Below, one piece after another: positions 24,493-32,254 of a DNA stretch of 64,000 nucleotides. The stretch lies in IMG/VR virus record IMGVR_UViG_3300050821_017219, positions 1-64,000 of that record, one strand, 5' to 3'. The stretch is from a virus. Under the pieces are notes generated by a model. That model saw only the letters and a program-made list of their open reading frames with translations, made no database searches and was not told where the DNA came from. Within the stretch, counting starts at the first letter, position 1. The number at the start of each line of letters is the position of its first letter. The position numbers and the translations under genes are program-made.

Positions 24493-24725
24493 GACACCTT
24501 CTCGAATGACACCTTCTCGAAGAGCCCGAGCGCGATCTCAATGTCTTCGACGAGGGTCGCTGGGGTATTCGTCAAGTCAGTTTCGTCGAACCAAAACCAC
24601 TGCGGGTCATCATTGACCCAAACGCAGACGCCGCACTTCTCATCCCAGAGAAACAAACCGTGGCGCCGCTCGCCAGGCGGAAATTTGGCCGTCAGAAGAC
24701 GAAGAAACTCGTAGGCGTTTGTCAT
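24489..24725 (-). CDS. Hypothetical protein (78 aa)
   Basis: Overlaps the hydrolase start by ATGA and the upstream TM protein gene by four bases. Aromatic and acidic (WVNDDPQWFWFDETD), ending FEKVSFEKVS from a 15-base tandem duplication. No family recognised. Confidence 0.6.
   Translation of the reverse strand: MTNAYEFLRLLTAKFPPGERRHGLFLWDEKCGVCVWVNDDPQWFWFDETDLTNTPATLVEDIEIALGLFEKVSFEKVS
24491..24520. repeat. Perfect 15-bp tandem duplication
   Basis: ATGACACCTTCTCGA occurs twice in direct succession (24491-24505, 24506-24520). On the minus strand it encodes FEKVS twice at the C-terminus of one gene and duplicates the GAAGGTG ribosome-binding site of the hydrolase gene. Confidence 0.9.
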
Positions 24726-24955
24726 TTCCCCAACCAATGGCTGATCCAGCCAGCCGCAATGAGAACTCCACCCGTCACCTCGACGGTCTTCGCGAGGCGC
24801 GCCGCCTTCTCGTCGGCGACGCATTGAATTTTGTCAGCATCTGTCACTTGCGGATTGTTGAGGCAGGGCAAGAACGCACCCTTGCGCAGCGTCAGAAGCA
24901 GACCGGTTCCACCAACAACGGCGCCACCGATGAGCAGAGCCGTCGACACGCGCAT
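24722..24955 (-). CDS. Two-TM small protein, holin candidate
   Basis: A 77-residue protein with membrane segments at residues 4-23 (STALLIGGAVVGGTGLLLTL) and about 58-75 (VEVTGGVLIAAGWISHW), separated by a polar loop with two cysteines. Two-TM proteins of this size beside an endolysin are often holins, but no sequence motif proves it. It could equally be a virion membrane protein like those at 58-60 kb. Confidence 0.5.
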   Translation of the reverse strand: MRVSTALLIGGAVVGGTGLLLTLRKGAFLPCLNNPQVTDADKIQCVADEKAARLAKTVEVTGGVLIAAGWISHWLGK

Positions 24956-25452
24956 CAGACAGGCTTGCCGGCGTTCGCCGCGATGTTCGTCGCGAGGTTG
25001 ACCAGGATAAGCGCGCCCAATCCGATGCCCGCCGTCGCGAAGCCGACGTTGCGATTGGCGGGGGAGACCAGACCGACGACGAAGCCGCCGAGCGCCGTCG
25101 CACCGACGCCGACGCTGCCCCCACCGACTGCTCCGCCGAGGATGTCGACGGGCTTCGCCATCGCCCCTCCGAACGCGCCGAGACCCCCGCCGACCGCGGC
25201 GCCGAGACCGAGGTAGCCGAGGGCGCCACCGATGGCGCTGTTGCTGGTAGGGTTGGCGTAGGCGAGACCGCGGTCGCGACGACGAGAAAGTCGGTGAGAC
25301 ATGTTTCGCTTCTTTTTCTGCTGCTTTGACGCTGCTTTGCGTTGAATGCGGTAGGCGATGGCTGCGGCTTGCGCGGGTGGGTAGCCGTCGCGGCGAAGGG
25401 TCGCGATGTTGCGGCTTCGGGTAGCGTCGCTTGAGCCTCGGAGGAGAGGCAT
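24955..25452 (-). CDS. Basic N-terminus, Gly-rich membrane protein
   Basis: A 165-residue protein. Residues 8-40 resemble a small phage motif (SRNIATLRRDGYPPAQAAAIAY). A very basic stretch (KQQKKKRNMSHRLSRRRDRG) leads into ANPTSNS and then several Gly/Ala-rich hydrophobic segments that could cross a membrane two to four times. The order basic patch, NP, then TM recurs in the genes at 55044 and 63016. A minus-strand promoter-like element lies just before its ATG. Probably a virion membrane protein. Confidence 0.6.
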   Translation of the reverse strand: MPLLRGSSDATRSRNIATLRRDGYPPAQAAAIAYRIQRKAASKQQKKKRNMSHRLSRRRDRGLAYANPTSNSAIGGALGYLGLGAAVGGGLGAFGGAMAKPVDILGGAVGGGSVGVGATALGGFVVGLVSPANRNVGFATAGIGLGALILVNLATNIAANAGKPV

Positions 25453-25458
25453 GCGTCT

Positions 25459-25494
25459 ACTCTAGCAGCGACGTCGATTCGGCGGTAGAGTCAA
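25459..25494 (-). promoter_or_regulatory. Promoter-like TTGACT-N24-TAGAGT, leaderless type
   Basis: Read on the minus strand, TTGACT (25494-25489) and TAGAGT (25464-25459) are 24 bases apart and TAGAGT ends six bases before the ATG at 25452. The same layout, TTGACT-N24-TAGACT-N7-ATG, occurs before the gene at 59461. No ribosome-binding site fits between. Confidence 0.45.
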
Positions 25495-25533
25495 GTAGTA
25501 GACATGCGCCGTCAGACGAGACGTTGCTGAGAC

Positions 25534-26271
25534 ATGCTTGACTTCCCCGCCGCCGCCGCTGCACTCTGGGCGATCACCGCTGCGACGGGGGTAAAGCCCG
25601 AGCATCTGTTGCCGCCGTTGTTTTTGGAGAGCGGATTCGATCCGAGCATCCCGAATGCGGCAGGGCAGCCATTTTATGGGATCAACCAGGCATCGACGCA
25701 GCTGATCTCCACCTATGCCGGAGTCGATCCGCAGACGTATCTGACGTGGCCGGCGTCACAGCAGCTCTCGACGGTCGTCAAGGGAATGATCGCAGACATC
25801 GTCCACCGGTACGGTCCGATCCGAAGTGCGACCAGAATGTATCAAGCGAATTTCCTGCCAGCGACGCTACCGACCGCGCGACAGCTTTCGGATGTTCTGA
25901 CGTCGCCGCCGTCACCCTTCTACAATGCCAACTCGGGACTCGACGCGAACCACGACGGCGCCATTACCCTCGGCGACCTCGCGGTAAAGATGACGCAGAT
26001 GGCGCATCGCCCACAGGTGCAGCAGGCGATTCGCGACACCTACGCGGCGCGTGACGGCGCAACCGCTTCGGCGTCAGCTGCGGCATCGCCGACGGACATC
26101 AACGAGATCGTCTACGGCGACGACTTCAGCTTCATGCAGCAAAATCCGACGCTACGAAACGCGTTGGTCGTTGCTGGCATCCTCGCGGTTGGCGGCGGTG
26201 TCATCTACGCCATCGAGACGCGGCGGTTGGATCGATTTATTCTACCGAAGCGAAACCGACGTCGCCGTTGA
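25534..26271 (+). CDS. Membrane-anchored lytic transglycosylase-like protein
   Basis: A 245-residue protein. Residues 25-52 contain LPPLFLESGFDPSIPNAAG, the ES.FDP..N..G pattern of lysozyme-like (SLT) transglycosylases with Glu33 as likely catalyst. DANHDGAITLGDL (about 137-149) is an EF-hand calcium loop. Residues 205-227 form a membrane segment (ALVVAGILAVGGGVIYAI), and the protein ends in a basic tail KRNRRRR. A transglycosylase with a C-terminal TM anchor resembles PRD1 protein P7, which sits in the viral membrane and opens peptidoglycan during entry. The enzyme class is fairly sure; the virion role is inferred. Confidence 0.75.
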   Translation: MLDFPAAAAALWAITAATGVKPEHLLPPLFLESGFDPSIPNAAGQPFYGINQASTQLISTYAGVDPQTYLTWPASQQLSTVVKGMIADIVHRYGPIRSATRMYQANFLPATLPTARQLSDVLTSPPSPFYNANSGLDANHDGAITLGDLAVKMTQMAHRPQVQQAIRDTYAARDGATASASAAASPTDINEIVYGDDFSFMQQNPTLRNALVVAGILAVGGGVIYAIETRRLDRFILPKRNRRRR

Positions 26272-26304
26272 ATCGATTCATCTAAAAGAATCTGAGAATC
26301 ACAA

Positions 26305-27858
26305 ATGGCCGGAACACTCATCGTTCGTCGAGCTCGCGTCGTCACCAACGTCGGCTCGGGTAGCGGCAACGGCGCAACCGGCGCAACTGGACCGGGCGGA
26401 GGCGCGACTGGACCGACGGGGGCGACAGGTGCAACCGGGGCCGTCGGCGCATCAGGTGCCACGGGTGCTTTCGGTGTCACCGGCGCTACGGGGCCGACCG
26501 CACGCACGCCGCTTGGCGCAGTCAGATTCATCGATCCATCCAACTCATCTGGCCTGGCGTCAGACAGCAACAACGGCGCAACCAACGTAACGCCAATTCT
26601 GACGACAGCGCATCTCAATAACCTTCTGTTCTTCAAATCGCTGACGGCCAATACGACGATTACGTATATGAGCGACGATCTTAGCGGCGTTGGGTTGGAT
26701 TATTCAACGATGGCGTTGGGCAATTTCAACTTGACGTTTCAGATGACGCCGGTCGTTACGCATACGGGTGGAACGCTCAACGCCGGCACGGTCGCGATCA
26801 ATCCGTTGGCGGCGTCTGGCGGTCAACGCCAAGTCGTTCATACTTCCGACGTTGTGACGTTCAATCCGTTTGTCTTTACAGGATTGGGCGGAGCGTCGGC
26901 GCATCCACAACGACTCGTCGCGACGAGTGGAGGCGACGTCAATACTGGCGCGTGGATCGTCTCAGCAACAACCCCAGCTTCGCCGTCGATGTCTCGGTCA
27001 ATCACGCCTGGTGGAACCAACGGCAATCTAACGATTGGCGACACCTACAAGATTCAGCGTGGGGGGATCATCAACGTCACGCAAGGCCAACCTCCCACAC
27101 AAGACGCCGGGCCGTCTGGAGGTGGCGGTGGTCTAGTGTTCTTCAACGACGCCGCCTTTGGCCTAACGAGCTGGGGCATCGGAGGTATACAATACGCCCG
27201 ATGTAGCTTTGAGAATTCACTTGTCGTTGCTGCGGGTCTTACCGATTGCTTCGTCGGCGCTGGTATTATCGAGATTCTACCGATTGGATCTATCTCGATG
27301 ACAGCCGGTGTTCTTGTGACGACTATCTTCGATTTACTTCATTCGTCCATTAGTTTTGCTGACGATACGTACATCACCGGATCAGCCTTTATTCTTTCGG
27401 GCAACGTCTATGGTAGCGTAACGGCTCTGCCAGGTAGTGGTAACGGGATTCAAATCCAAGATATGACGAACCCTACCGGCGCGCTCATCGTTTTGACCGC
27501 CATCCCGTTTGCGAATCAGACGGGGTCGCCGTCGAACCCGCTCATCTGGGGAAACGGTAACGTCGGACCGGGTATCACGATCGGACCGGGAGCGTGTATC
27601 ACGGTGGCTGACGAGGTTGGGGTTGTACCGAGCGTCACCGGAACCGGCGGAGACTTCGCATTCATCGCCGAAAATAGCGGACCGCTTGTGACGGTAGCGC
27701 GCGCTTGGAACAACGCGACGGGCGCCTACACGGAAGCGGGGGGCGTTGCGACCAGAACGACGACCTGGGCGCATTTCGCTGCTAGTATCTCCCCCGGTGG
27801 CGGTTTTCTCTTTCAAGCGCATAACGTAGCGACAGCAGCGTCAATCATTGCGGTCTGA
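26305..27858 (+). CDS. Collagen-like fibre with beta-helix region
   Basis: A 517-residue protein beginning MAGTLIVRRARVVTNVGSG, the shared fibre tag. Residues 22-68 are GXY repeats. From residue 70, VRFIDPSNSSGLASDSNNG is a typical entry to a right-handed beta-helix, followed by long beta-rich coils. Paired with the upstream transglycosylase-like gene; probably a receptor-binding or depolymerising spike. Confidence 0.75.
   Translation: MAGTLIVRRARVVTNVGSGSGNGATGATGPGGGATGPTGATGATGAVGASGATGAFGVTGATGPTARTPLGAVRFIDPSNSSGLASDSNNGATNVTPILTTAHLNNLLFFKSLTANTTITYMSDDLSGVGLDYSTMALGNFNLTFQMTPVVTHTGGTLNAGTVAINPLAASGGQRQVVHTSDVVTFNPFVFTGLGGASAHPQRLVATSGGDVNTGAWIVSATTPASPSMSRSITPGGTNGNLTIGDTYKIQRGGIINVTQGQPPTQDAGPSGGGGGLVFFNDAAFGLTSWGIGGIQYARCSFENSLVVAAGLTDCFVGAGIIEILPIGSISMTAGVLVTTIFDLLHSSISFADDTYITGSAFILSGNVYGSVTALPGSGNGIQIQDMTNPTGALIVLTAIPFANQTGSPSNPLIWGNGNVGPGITIGPGACITVADEVGVVPSVTGTGGDFAFIAENSGPLVTVARAWNNATGAYTEAGGVATRTTTWAHFAASISPGGGFLFQAHNVATAASIIAV
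26368..26508 (+). repeat. Collagen-like GXY coding repeat
   Basis: About fifteen Gly-X-Y triplets in the shaft of the 517-residue fibre protein. Confidence 0.75.
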
Positions 27859-27872
27859 AAAGGAGACTAAAA

Positions 27873-28280
27873 ATGTTCAAGCAAAGCTATCCAATACCGG
27901 CGCCTACCTACTTCTCGGCATCGTCGGCTCAACCGTTCAATCTTGTCCTAAACCTAGCGACCGGGCCTAATCCGATTCCAGTCGCAGCGACACAAGCTCG
28001 GATGCTCATTATCAAAGCTAAGTTCATATTCTTATGCCCTACCCCAGCCAATTCTGGCGCGGACGGCTGGGACGATTTGGTGTTTACGGTAATATCCGGT
28101 TCAACGCTGAGCGTCTCAACGCACAACACCGGCGGCGGTGGCGGATTCTCTAATGCAATAGCAGCTGCTTCGATCAATGCTAACGGAGACTTGCAGATCA
28201 GTCTCGGGTCGGCAGGTGGCGTAACCCCGTATGATATTTGGTTTGAAGTCGACGAGATGACACTATATGGCGATACTTGA
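27873..28280 (+). CDS. Beta-rich putative virion protein (135 aa)
   Basis: Follows the fibre gene after an AAAGGAG ribosome-binding site. Composition and strands (ATQARMLIIKAKFIFLC, DLVFTVISGSTLSVS) suggest a small jelly-roll or beta-sandwich. Possibly a fibre cap or capsid accessory; no family. Confidence 0.55.
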   Translation: MFKQSYPIPAPTYFSASSAQPFNLVLNLATGPNPIPVAATQARMLIIKAKFIFLCPTPANSGADGWDDLVFTVISGSTLSVSTHNTGGGGGFSNAIAAASINANGDLQISLGSAGGVTPYDIWFEVDEMTLYGDT

Positions 28281-28290
28281 ATCGCGACGT

Positions 28291-29529
28291 TTATTTGACG
28301 CGCAATTCTTTGCGTTCGCCAGATTCGATACAGCCTAGTTTTTTCAACTTCTCAATCATTCGGCCGCCTTCGAGTTGGCCGAGCGCGCGTATGATGCTGG
28401 CCTGGCTAAGATTCGTGAATGGCCGCGAAACGAAATCGACCGGTCTTCCGTCTGGTCTGATCGCCTCGCCGTTTTGACGAATCCAAGCGCGAATTTCGGC
28501 GTCGATGACGTCGGCCATCGATTCAAATCGTTTCTTCATCTCCGACAGCTTTTGATGCGCCGCGCCGACATCTTCAGCCGTTTGAAGTTGCTTTCCATTT
28601 CGTAATTCAATCAAGGCTGGCTGATTGACTGGACATGCCGAGAATGTCTGGCAGTAGCGGCAGTAGAAGTCGGGCCGAATGAAGCCACTGTCGCGTCGAC
28701 TTTCGGCTTCTTTCAATGCGTCGGCGTGTCGATTCAAGTCGTCTGAATCTAATGTGTCGGCGTAAACCGTCGGCGTCATACCAGCTGGCGCATGCATGAA
28801 AGCGATGATCGCGAAGTCAGCTTCATAGAGACGCGTCGCAGCCAACGCCAATGTCTTCAGCTGGCCTGACTCCATCGGCGAGCCGACGTCGAAGCCGCTC
28901 TTGTGGTCTAACACCAAGACGTAGCTACGTTGGCGATACATACCGACGCCAAGCAGGTCGATGGCGCCTGGAATCTCGTGCGTCTGACGGTCGCGATACT
29001 CGTGAGTGTCACTCGTTGGCGGATCGCATCGACGCGCTTCGCCGGTTTCGATGTTGTAGGCGATCGTCTCTTCGTAGGAGAGACGCCATGTTTTCACTTG
29101 AAAATTGATTCGCCACGGATTCTCTCCGCCAAGCCACGCGCGTAGGATTGGAAGAGCAGCTTCGACGCGTTCGCCGACGGCTTTCGCATCGACGTCGAAT
29201 TTGGCTGCGGTCGTCTTCAAGGTTGTAGCTGCGTCTCTGCCTCGTTTTCTTTTGAGGCGAGACTCTAAGACGGCATGAAAGGCAGAACCGAAACGCGCAG
29301 GCTCGCCGACTTCGTTGTCAGTTTGAGGCTTACCCCACGGAAACGAGCAGCCGAGGAAGCGATCTGTTTTCGACGCGGTTGGCTCAACCACCACCGGCGC
29401 GACGTCGATAGCATATGCTTCAGGAAGTCGGCAGTAGGGAAGCGATGACGGTTCGATGGTTTTGGCGGCATCTAAGGCGGCGAGACTCTCCATCAATTCT
29501 CGCGAAGCCGCTTCGACGCGTTTCTTCAC
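28291..29529 (-). CDS. Cas4/RecB-like PD-(D/E)XK nuclease
   Basis: A 412-residue nuclease of the PD-(D/E)XK superfamily. FGSAFHAVLESRL (motif with the active-site His), GAIDLLG with the catalytic Asp, and VLVLDHKSG with the D...K pair are visible in order. FYCRYCQTFSACP near the C-terminus is the Cys cluster of the Fe-S form found in Cas4, AddB and phage RecB-like exonucleases. It likely processes DNA ends for recombination with the Sak4-like ATPase at 37884 and the SSB-like protein at 38802. Confidence 0.85.
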   Translation of the reverse strand: MKKRVEAASRELMESLAALDAAKTIEPSSLPYCRLPEAYAIDVAPVVVEPTASKTDRFLGCSFPWGKPQTDNEVGEPARFGSAFHAVLESRLKRKRGRDAATTLKTTAAKFDVDAKAVGERVEAALPILRAWLGGENPWRINFQVKTWRLSYEETIAYNIETGEARRCDPPTSDTHEYRDRQTHEIPGAIDLLGVGMYRQRSYVLVLDHKSGFDVGSPMESGQLKTLALAATRLYEADFAIIAFMHAPAGMTPTVYADTLDSDDLNRHADALKEAESRRDSGFIRPDFYCRYCQTFSACPVNQPALIELRNGKQLQTAEDVGAAHQKLSEMKKRFESMADVIDAEIRAWIRQNGEAIRPDGRPVDFVSRPFTNLSQASIIRALGQLEGGRMIEKLKKLGCIESGERKELRVK

Positions 29530-29542
29530 GACGCCGTCTCCA

Positions 29543-29965
29543 TCAGCCGCATCGCCTCGTAGATTCGCTTCGCCTGTCTACCAGATCGAAAGCGTCGTCG
29601 ACGGCGGCTTTCAGCGCTTCCCAGGTCTCGCGCGTGTGATCGACTGAGGCGAGGCGCAGGGTCGGCGGGAAGGGCCCGTGGGCGTGCGGCGCGGGCGTCT
29701 CTTCGTCGACGGCCTGGTCGACGAGCACGGCGAGCTCGACGGGCGCCGTGCGGCCCGGGAGCACGGCCCGGACCGACAGCGTGCGATCGCGCACGCGCCA
29801 TTCGCGGGCCAGGTACCCGCGAATGTGCCAATCGGCGATCCGCAAGCACCCATCGGGCGCGACGGCGATCGCGCCCGCCTGGACGACGGCGACGCCGGCG
29901 GCGCCGAGCAGCTCCGCGCAGACGCGCGCCGCGAGGGCCTCGTCGAAGGGCTTCAGGACGGCCAC
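29543..29965 (-). CDS. Hypothetical GC-rich protein (140 aa)
   Basis: The GTG at 29965 lies inside the end of the upstream TM gene. Mixed alpha/beta; the C-terminal segment DHTRETWEALKAAVDDAFD matches DLTRADWETVKRAVDRAFD of the gene at 30129, so the two share a C-terminal module. The longer open frame running upstream to 30481 is a GC-rich artefact. Third codon positions are unusually G/C-rich. Confidence 0.6.
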   Translation of the reverse strand: MAVLKPFDEALAARVCAELLGAAGVAVVQAGAIAVAPDGCLRIADWHIRGYLAREWRVRDRTLSVRAVLPGRTAPVELAVLVDQAVDEETPAPHAHGPFPPTLRLASVDHTRETWEALKAAVDDAFDLVDRRSESTRRCG

Positions 29966-30132
29966 CCTTTCGAGAGAAAGCCGACGAGGTAGACGAGGCC
30001 CATGCCCCACACGGTGGCCGTCGCCCAGGGCGGCCACTTGTCGCCCTGGCCGAGCGTGTAGCCGGCGGCGAAGCTGAGCGAGGCGCACGCGACCGCCCCG
30101 GCGACCGCCCCCGTGCGTCGGCCGGCGTTCAT
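29953..30132 (-). CDS. Small membrane protein (59 aa)
   Basis: ATGA overlap with the upstream gene supports the start at 30132. Two hydrophobic segments (GAVAGAVACASLSFAAGYTL and TATVWGMGLVYLVGFL) suggest a two-TM protein of unknown function. Confidence 0.55.
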   Translation of the reverse strand: MNAGRRTGAVAGAVACASLSFAAGYTLGQGDKWPPWATATVWGMGLVYLVGFLSKGWPS

Positions 30133-30524
30133 GGCGACGGCCACTTTCCCTCGAACGCGTCGAAGGCCCGATCGACCGCCCGCTTGACCGTTTCCCAGTC
30201 GGCGCGCGTGAGGTCGCGGAGGTCCACGAGCGTGACGCGCGGCGGGTCGTCAAAGACGCCGGCGCGGTTCGAGTGCTGCGCGACCGTGCCGAGGTGCGTG
30301 GTGGGGGGGCGGTCTCCGAACACCACGAAGGATGCCCGGCGCACGCGGTCGAGCCGCTCGGATTCGACGAGCTCGAGCTCGATCGCCGGGGCGTCGGAGG
30401 GGTTCGAGACGCTGTGCACGGCGTCGGGCGGGGGCGGGGTGTGGACCATGGGAAATCCGTGGAGGAAAAGGTTGATTGCATCCCAGTCGATGATGCATCG
30501 CTGGGCGGGCGGCGGCTGACGCAT
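30129..30524 (-). CDS. Hypothetical protein, shares C-terminal module
   Basis: A 131-residue protein starting MRQPPPAQRC. Its C-terminus (LTRADWETVKRAVDRAFDAF) is paralogous to that of the gene at 29543. Very GC-rich coding. No known family; the shared module may be a small helical interaction domain. Confidence 0.6.
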   Translation of the reverse strand: MRQPPPAQRCIIDWDAINLFLHGFPMVHTPPPPDAVHSVSNPSDAPAIELELVESERLDRVRRASFVVFGDRPPTTHLGTVAQHSNRAGVFDDPPRVTLVDLRDLTRADWETVKRAVDRAFDAFEGKWPSP

Positions 30525-30564
30525 GTTTAACCGTGCCGTCCGTTGGCGGCCTTGCCGGTCTTTC

Positions 30565-30792
30565 TCATCCCGAACGACCGATTGACCCCCGAGGGGCGCG
30601 CGAGGCCGAGCCCAGCTCGTCAGCCTGATCGGCGGACTCAACGAGCATTCTGGCAAGCTCGCGCGCGTCGCGAGATGAAAGAAGCGTCTCTATGGCGGTG
30701 TGATCCGACTGAGAATCGACGAGAAGGCGTACGACGTTCCCCGGTGACGGCCCGACGAGTGATCTAACCACCACTTCAAACATCGTCTTCAT
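30565..30792 (-). CDS. Hypothetical protein (75 aa)
   Basis: ATGA overlap with the upstream minus-strand gene. Starts with a beta-like segment (MFEVVVRSLVG), then a charged helix and a basic tail. Confidence 0.55.
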   Translation of the reverse strand: MKTMFEVVVRSLVGPSPGNVVRLLVDSQSDHTAIETLLSSRDARELARMLVESADQADELGSASRAPRGSIGRSG

Positions 30793-31013
30793 TTGCGGCT
30801 CACCACCGGCGCTTCGTCGACGGAGACGCGCGCATCAGCATCCACCATTGGGATTTCGACGACGCTCACGATGCTGCCGACGCCGTTCATCCACTGCTTC
30901 GCGTTGCTCGATGCACCGGCCGACGTGGCAGCGTAGACGATTACTTTGCGTTCGATCGTCACCTCCCACCGTCTAACCTTCGATGCTGCTTCCGTCGTCG
31001 TTTCGTCGGTCAT
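30789..31013 (-). CDS. Hypothetical protein (74 aa)
   Basis: First gene of the leftward run, opposite the gene at 31142. A good AGGGAGA-type ribosome-binding site is upstream. Beta-rich middle (VTIERKVIVYAATSAG). No family. Confidence 0.55.
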   Translation of the reverse strand: MTDETTTEAASKVRRWEVTIERKVIVYAATSAGASSNAKQWMNGVGSIVSVVEIPMVDADARVSVDEAPVVSRK

Positions 31014-31141
31014 TTCGACGTCTCCCTTCGGTCTCCCACTTGCTGAGTCACAACCGTCACGGTAGTGTCTGCTTGTCGTTTCGTGCTGCCCGACTTAGTC
31101 TAAGCAGACGCGGCAGTAACGCAAGCGAAAAGGCGGCTAGA
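31014..31141. promoter_or_regulatory. Divergent intergenic region with inverted repeat
   Basis: The 128-base gap between divergent operons carries an 8-bp inverted repeat, GTCTGCTT (31067-31074) and AAGCAGAC (31102-31109), plus CTGCC/GGCAG just inside and outside it. It must hold promoters in both directions and is a plausible operator. No clear -35/-10 pair. Confidence 0.4.
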
Positions 31142-31330
31142 ATGAAAAACGTATCGACTGAAAAAGTCGACGAGTTGTTTCGTGCGGTCGAAGCGCATCT
31201 CGCGCAAGCGCCGGATTTGGCGGATCGGCTAGAGGCGGAGCTTCAGCATCATCTCGCCCGCGCGCGAGAAATCGAGACGGCGCTCGTTCATATACGACCG
31301 ATTGCCCTTGCGCATCGAAGCCGTCGATGA
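31142..31330 (+). CDS. Small helical protein (62 aa)
   Basis: An AAAGGCGG site precedes the ATG. Entirely helical and charged; first gene of the long rightward replication block, overlapping the next gene by ATGA. Confidence 0.55.
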   Translation: MKNVSTEKVDELFRAVEAHLAQAPDLADRLEAELQHHLARAREIETALVHIRPIALAHRSRR

Positions 31331-31704
31331 CGAAGCGCATCCTCGTCGTCGGGGGTCGCTCCTTCAAAGACTGGCGTCTCCTGTTTCGCATCCTCGGCGA
31401 GATCAAGGCAGCGCTCGACGAGAAGCCCGTCATCGTCACCTGGAACGCCATCGGCGAGAAGACCGACGGCGCCGTTAGGCTGGCGCGGAAGTTCGCGCGT
31501 GAGAACGACCTGCTTTGGGTCGAGAATCTCTTCGCGGAGCTACAGCTTGTCGTCGCCTTCCCGGGGGCCGGCACAGAGCGAGCGCTGCAGCATGCATGGC
31601 GCAAGCGCATCCCGGCGCTGAAGGTCTTCGCCGACGGCAACGTCATCGTCGTCGGAAGTAGCTGCAAACAATTCTTTGCGACACGGAAGGCGGCACCACG
31701 ATGA
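31327..31704 (+). CDS. SLOG-fold (DUF2493-like) protein, diverged
   Basis: A 125-residue protein with the Rossmann-type start ILVVGGRSFKDW and later VVAFPGAGTERAL, both hallmarks of the YspA/DUF2493 branch of SLOG proteins, which bind nucleotides or nucleotide-derived ligands. The central RGADxxA-like segment is replaced by WNAIGEKTDGAVRLA. Lies directly before a more canonical paralogue. Confidence 0.65.
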   Translation: MTKRILVVGGRSFKDWRLLFRILGEIKAALDEKPVIVTWNAIGEKTDGAVRLARKFARENDLLWVENLFAELQLVVAFPGAGTERALQHAWRKRIPALKVFADGNVIVVGSSCKQFFATRKAAPR

Positions 31705-32123
31705 GGGTTCTGGTCTGCGGCGGTCGCGACTATCGCGGCATCGAATGCGTCAACGCGACGCTCGATCGCCTCCACGCCGTCTACGGCATCGAGGTGGTCA
31801 TCCATAGCGGCGTCGGTAGTCTTACTGATTTTTACGCCGGAGGATGGGCGACTCATCACGGCGTTGGCCAGCATGTTTTTCGCGCAGATTTCAGAAGCTA
31901 CGGCAAGTCTGCCGGCCCGCGCCGCAACGCCGAGATGCTCCGCAAAGGGAAGCCTGACCTGGTCGTGGTCTTCCCGGGGAGATGCGGAACGCGCGACATG
32001 TTTCACAAGTCGATCCGCGTCGGTGTCGCTGTCGTCGAAATAATGTCGTCGCGCGTCGTAAAAATTCATGGCGAGGCCGTTCGATACGCGCGCGCCTTCG
32101 CTGAAGAAAAGGCGACGCCATGA
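31701..32123 (+). CDS. DUF2493/YspA-like SLOG protein
   Basis: A 140-residue protein with the canonical DUF2493 order: MRVLVCGGRDYRG, then EVVIHSGVGSLTDFYAGGWA, then ADFRSYGKSAGPRRNAEML, then PDLVVVFPGRCGTRDM. The family adopts the SLOG fold; ligands are probably nucleotide-like. Phages often carry these genes with unproven roles. Coupled to its paralogue and to the next gene by ATGA overlaps. Confidence 0.8.
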   Translation: MRVLVCGGRDYRGIECVNATLDRLHAVYGIEVVIHSGVGSLTDFYAGGWATHHGVGQHVFRADFRSYGKSAGPRRNAEMLRKGKPDLVVVFPGRCGTRDMFHKSIRVGVAVVEIMSSRVVKIHGEAVRYARAFAEEKATP

Positions 32124-32254
32124 CGCTGCCGATTTTTTGGATGATTCTGCTGCTCGGCGCCTTCGCTATCGTTTTCTGCGGTCTGCTGATCTGGCTGTCA
32201 TTCGTCGAGACGAAGTTTTTAGACGGCTCCAACAAAAACGGCGACGGCGAATGA
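32120..32254 (+). CDS. Small single-TM protein (44 aa)
   Basis: ATGA overlaps at both ends. One long hydrophobic segment (IFWMILLLGAFAIVFCGLLI) then a polar acidic tail with Asn and Gly. Placed directly before the primase-helicase gene. Confidence 0.5.
   Translation: MTLPIFWMILLLGAFAIVFCGLLIWLSFVETKFLDGSNKNGDGE

Noticed and set aside
29543-30481. 312-residue minus-strand frame
   Set aside because: Only its last 140 residues look coding; the rest is out of frame with two better-supported genes in the same GC-rich block.
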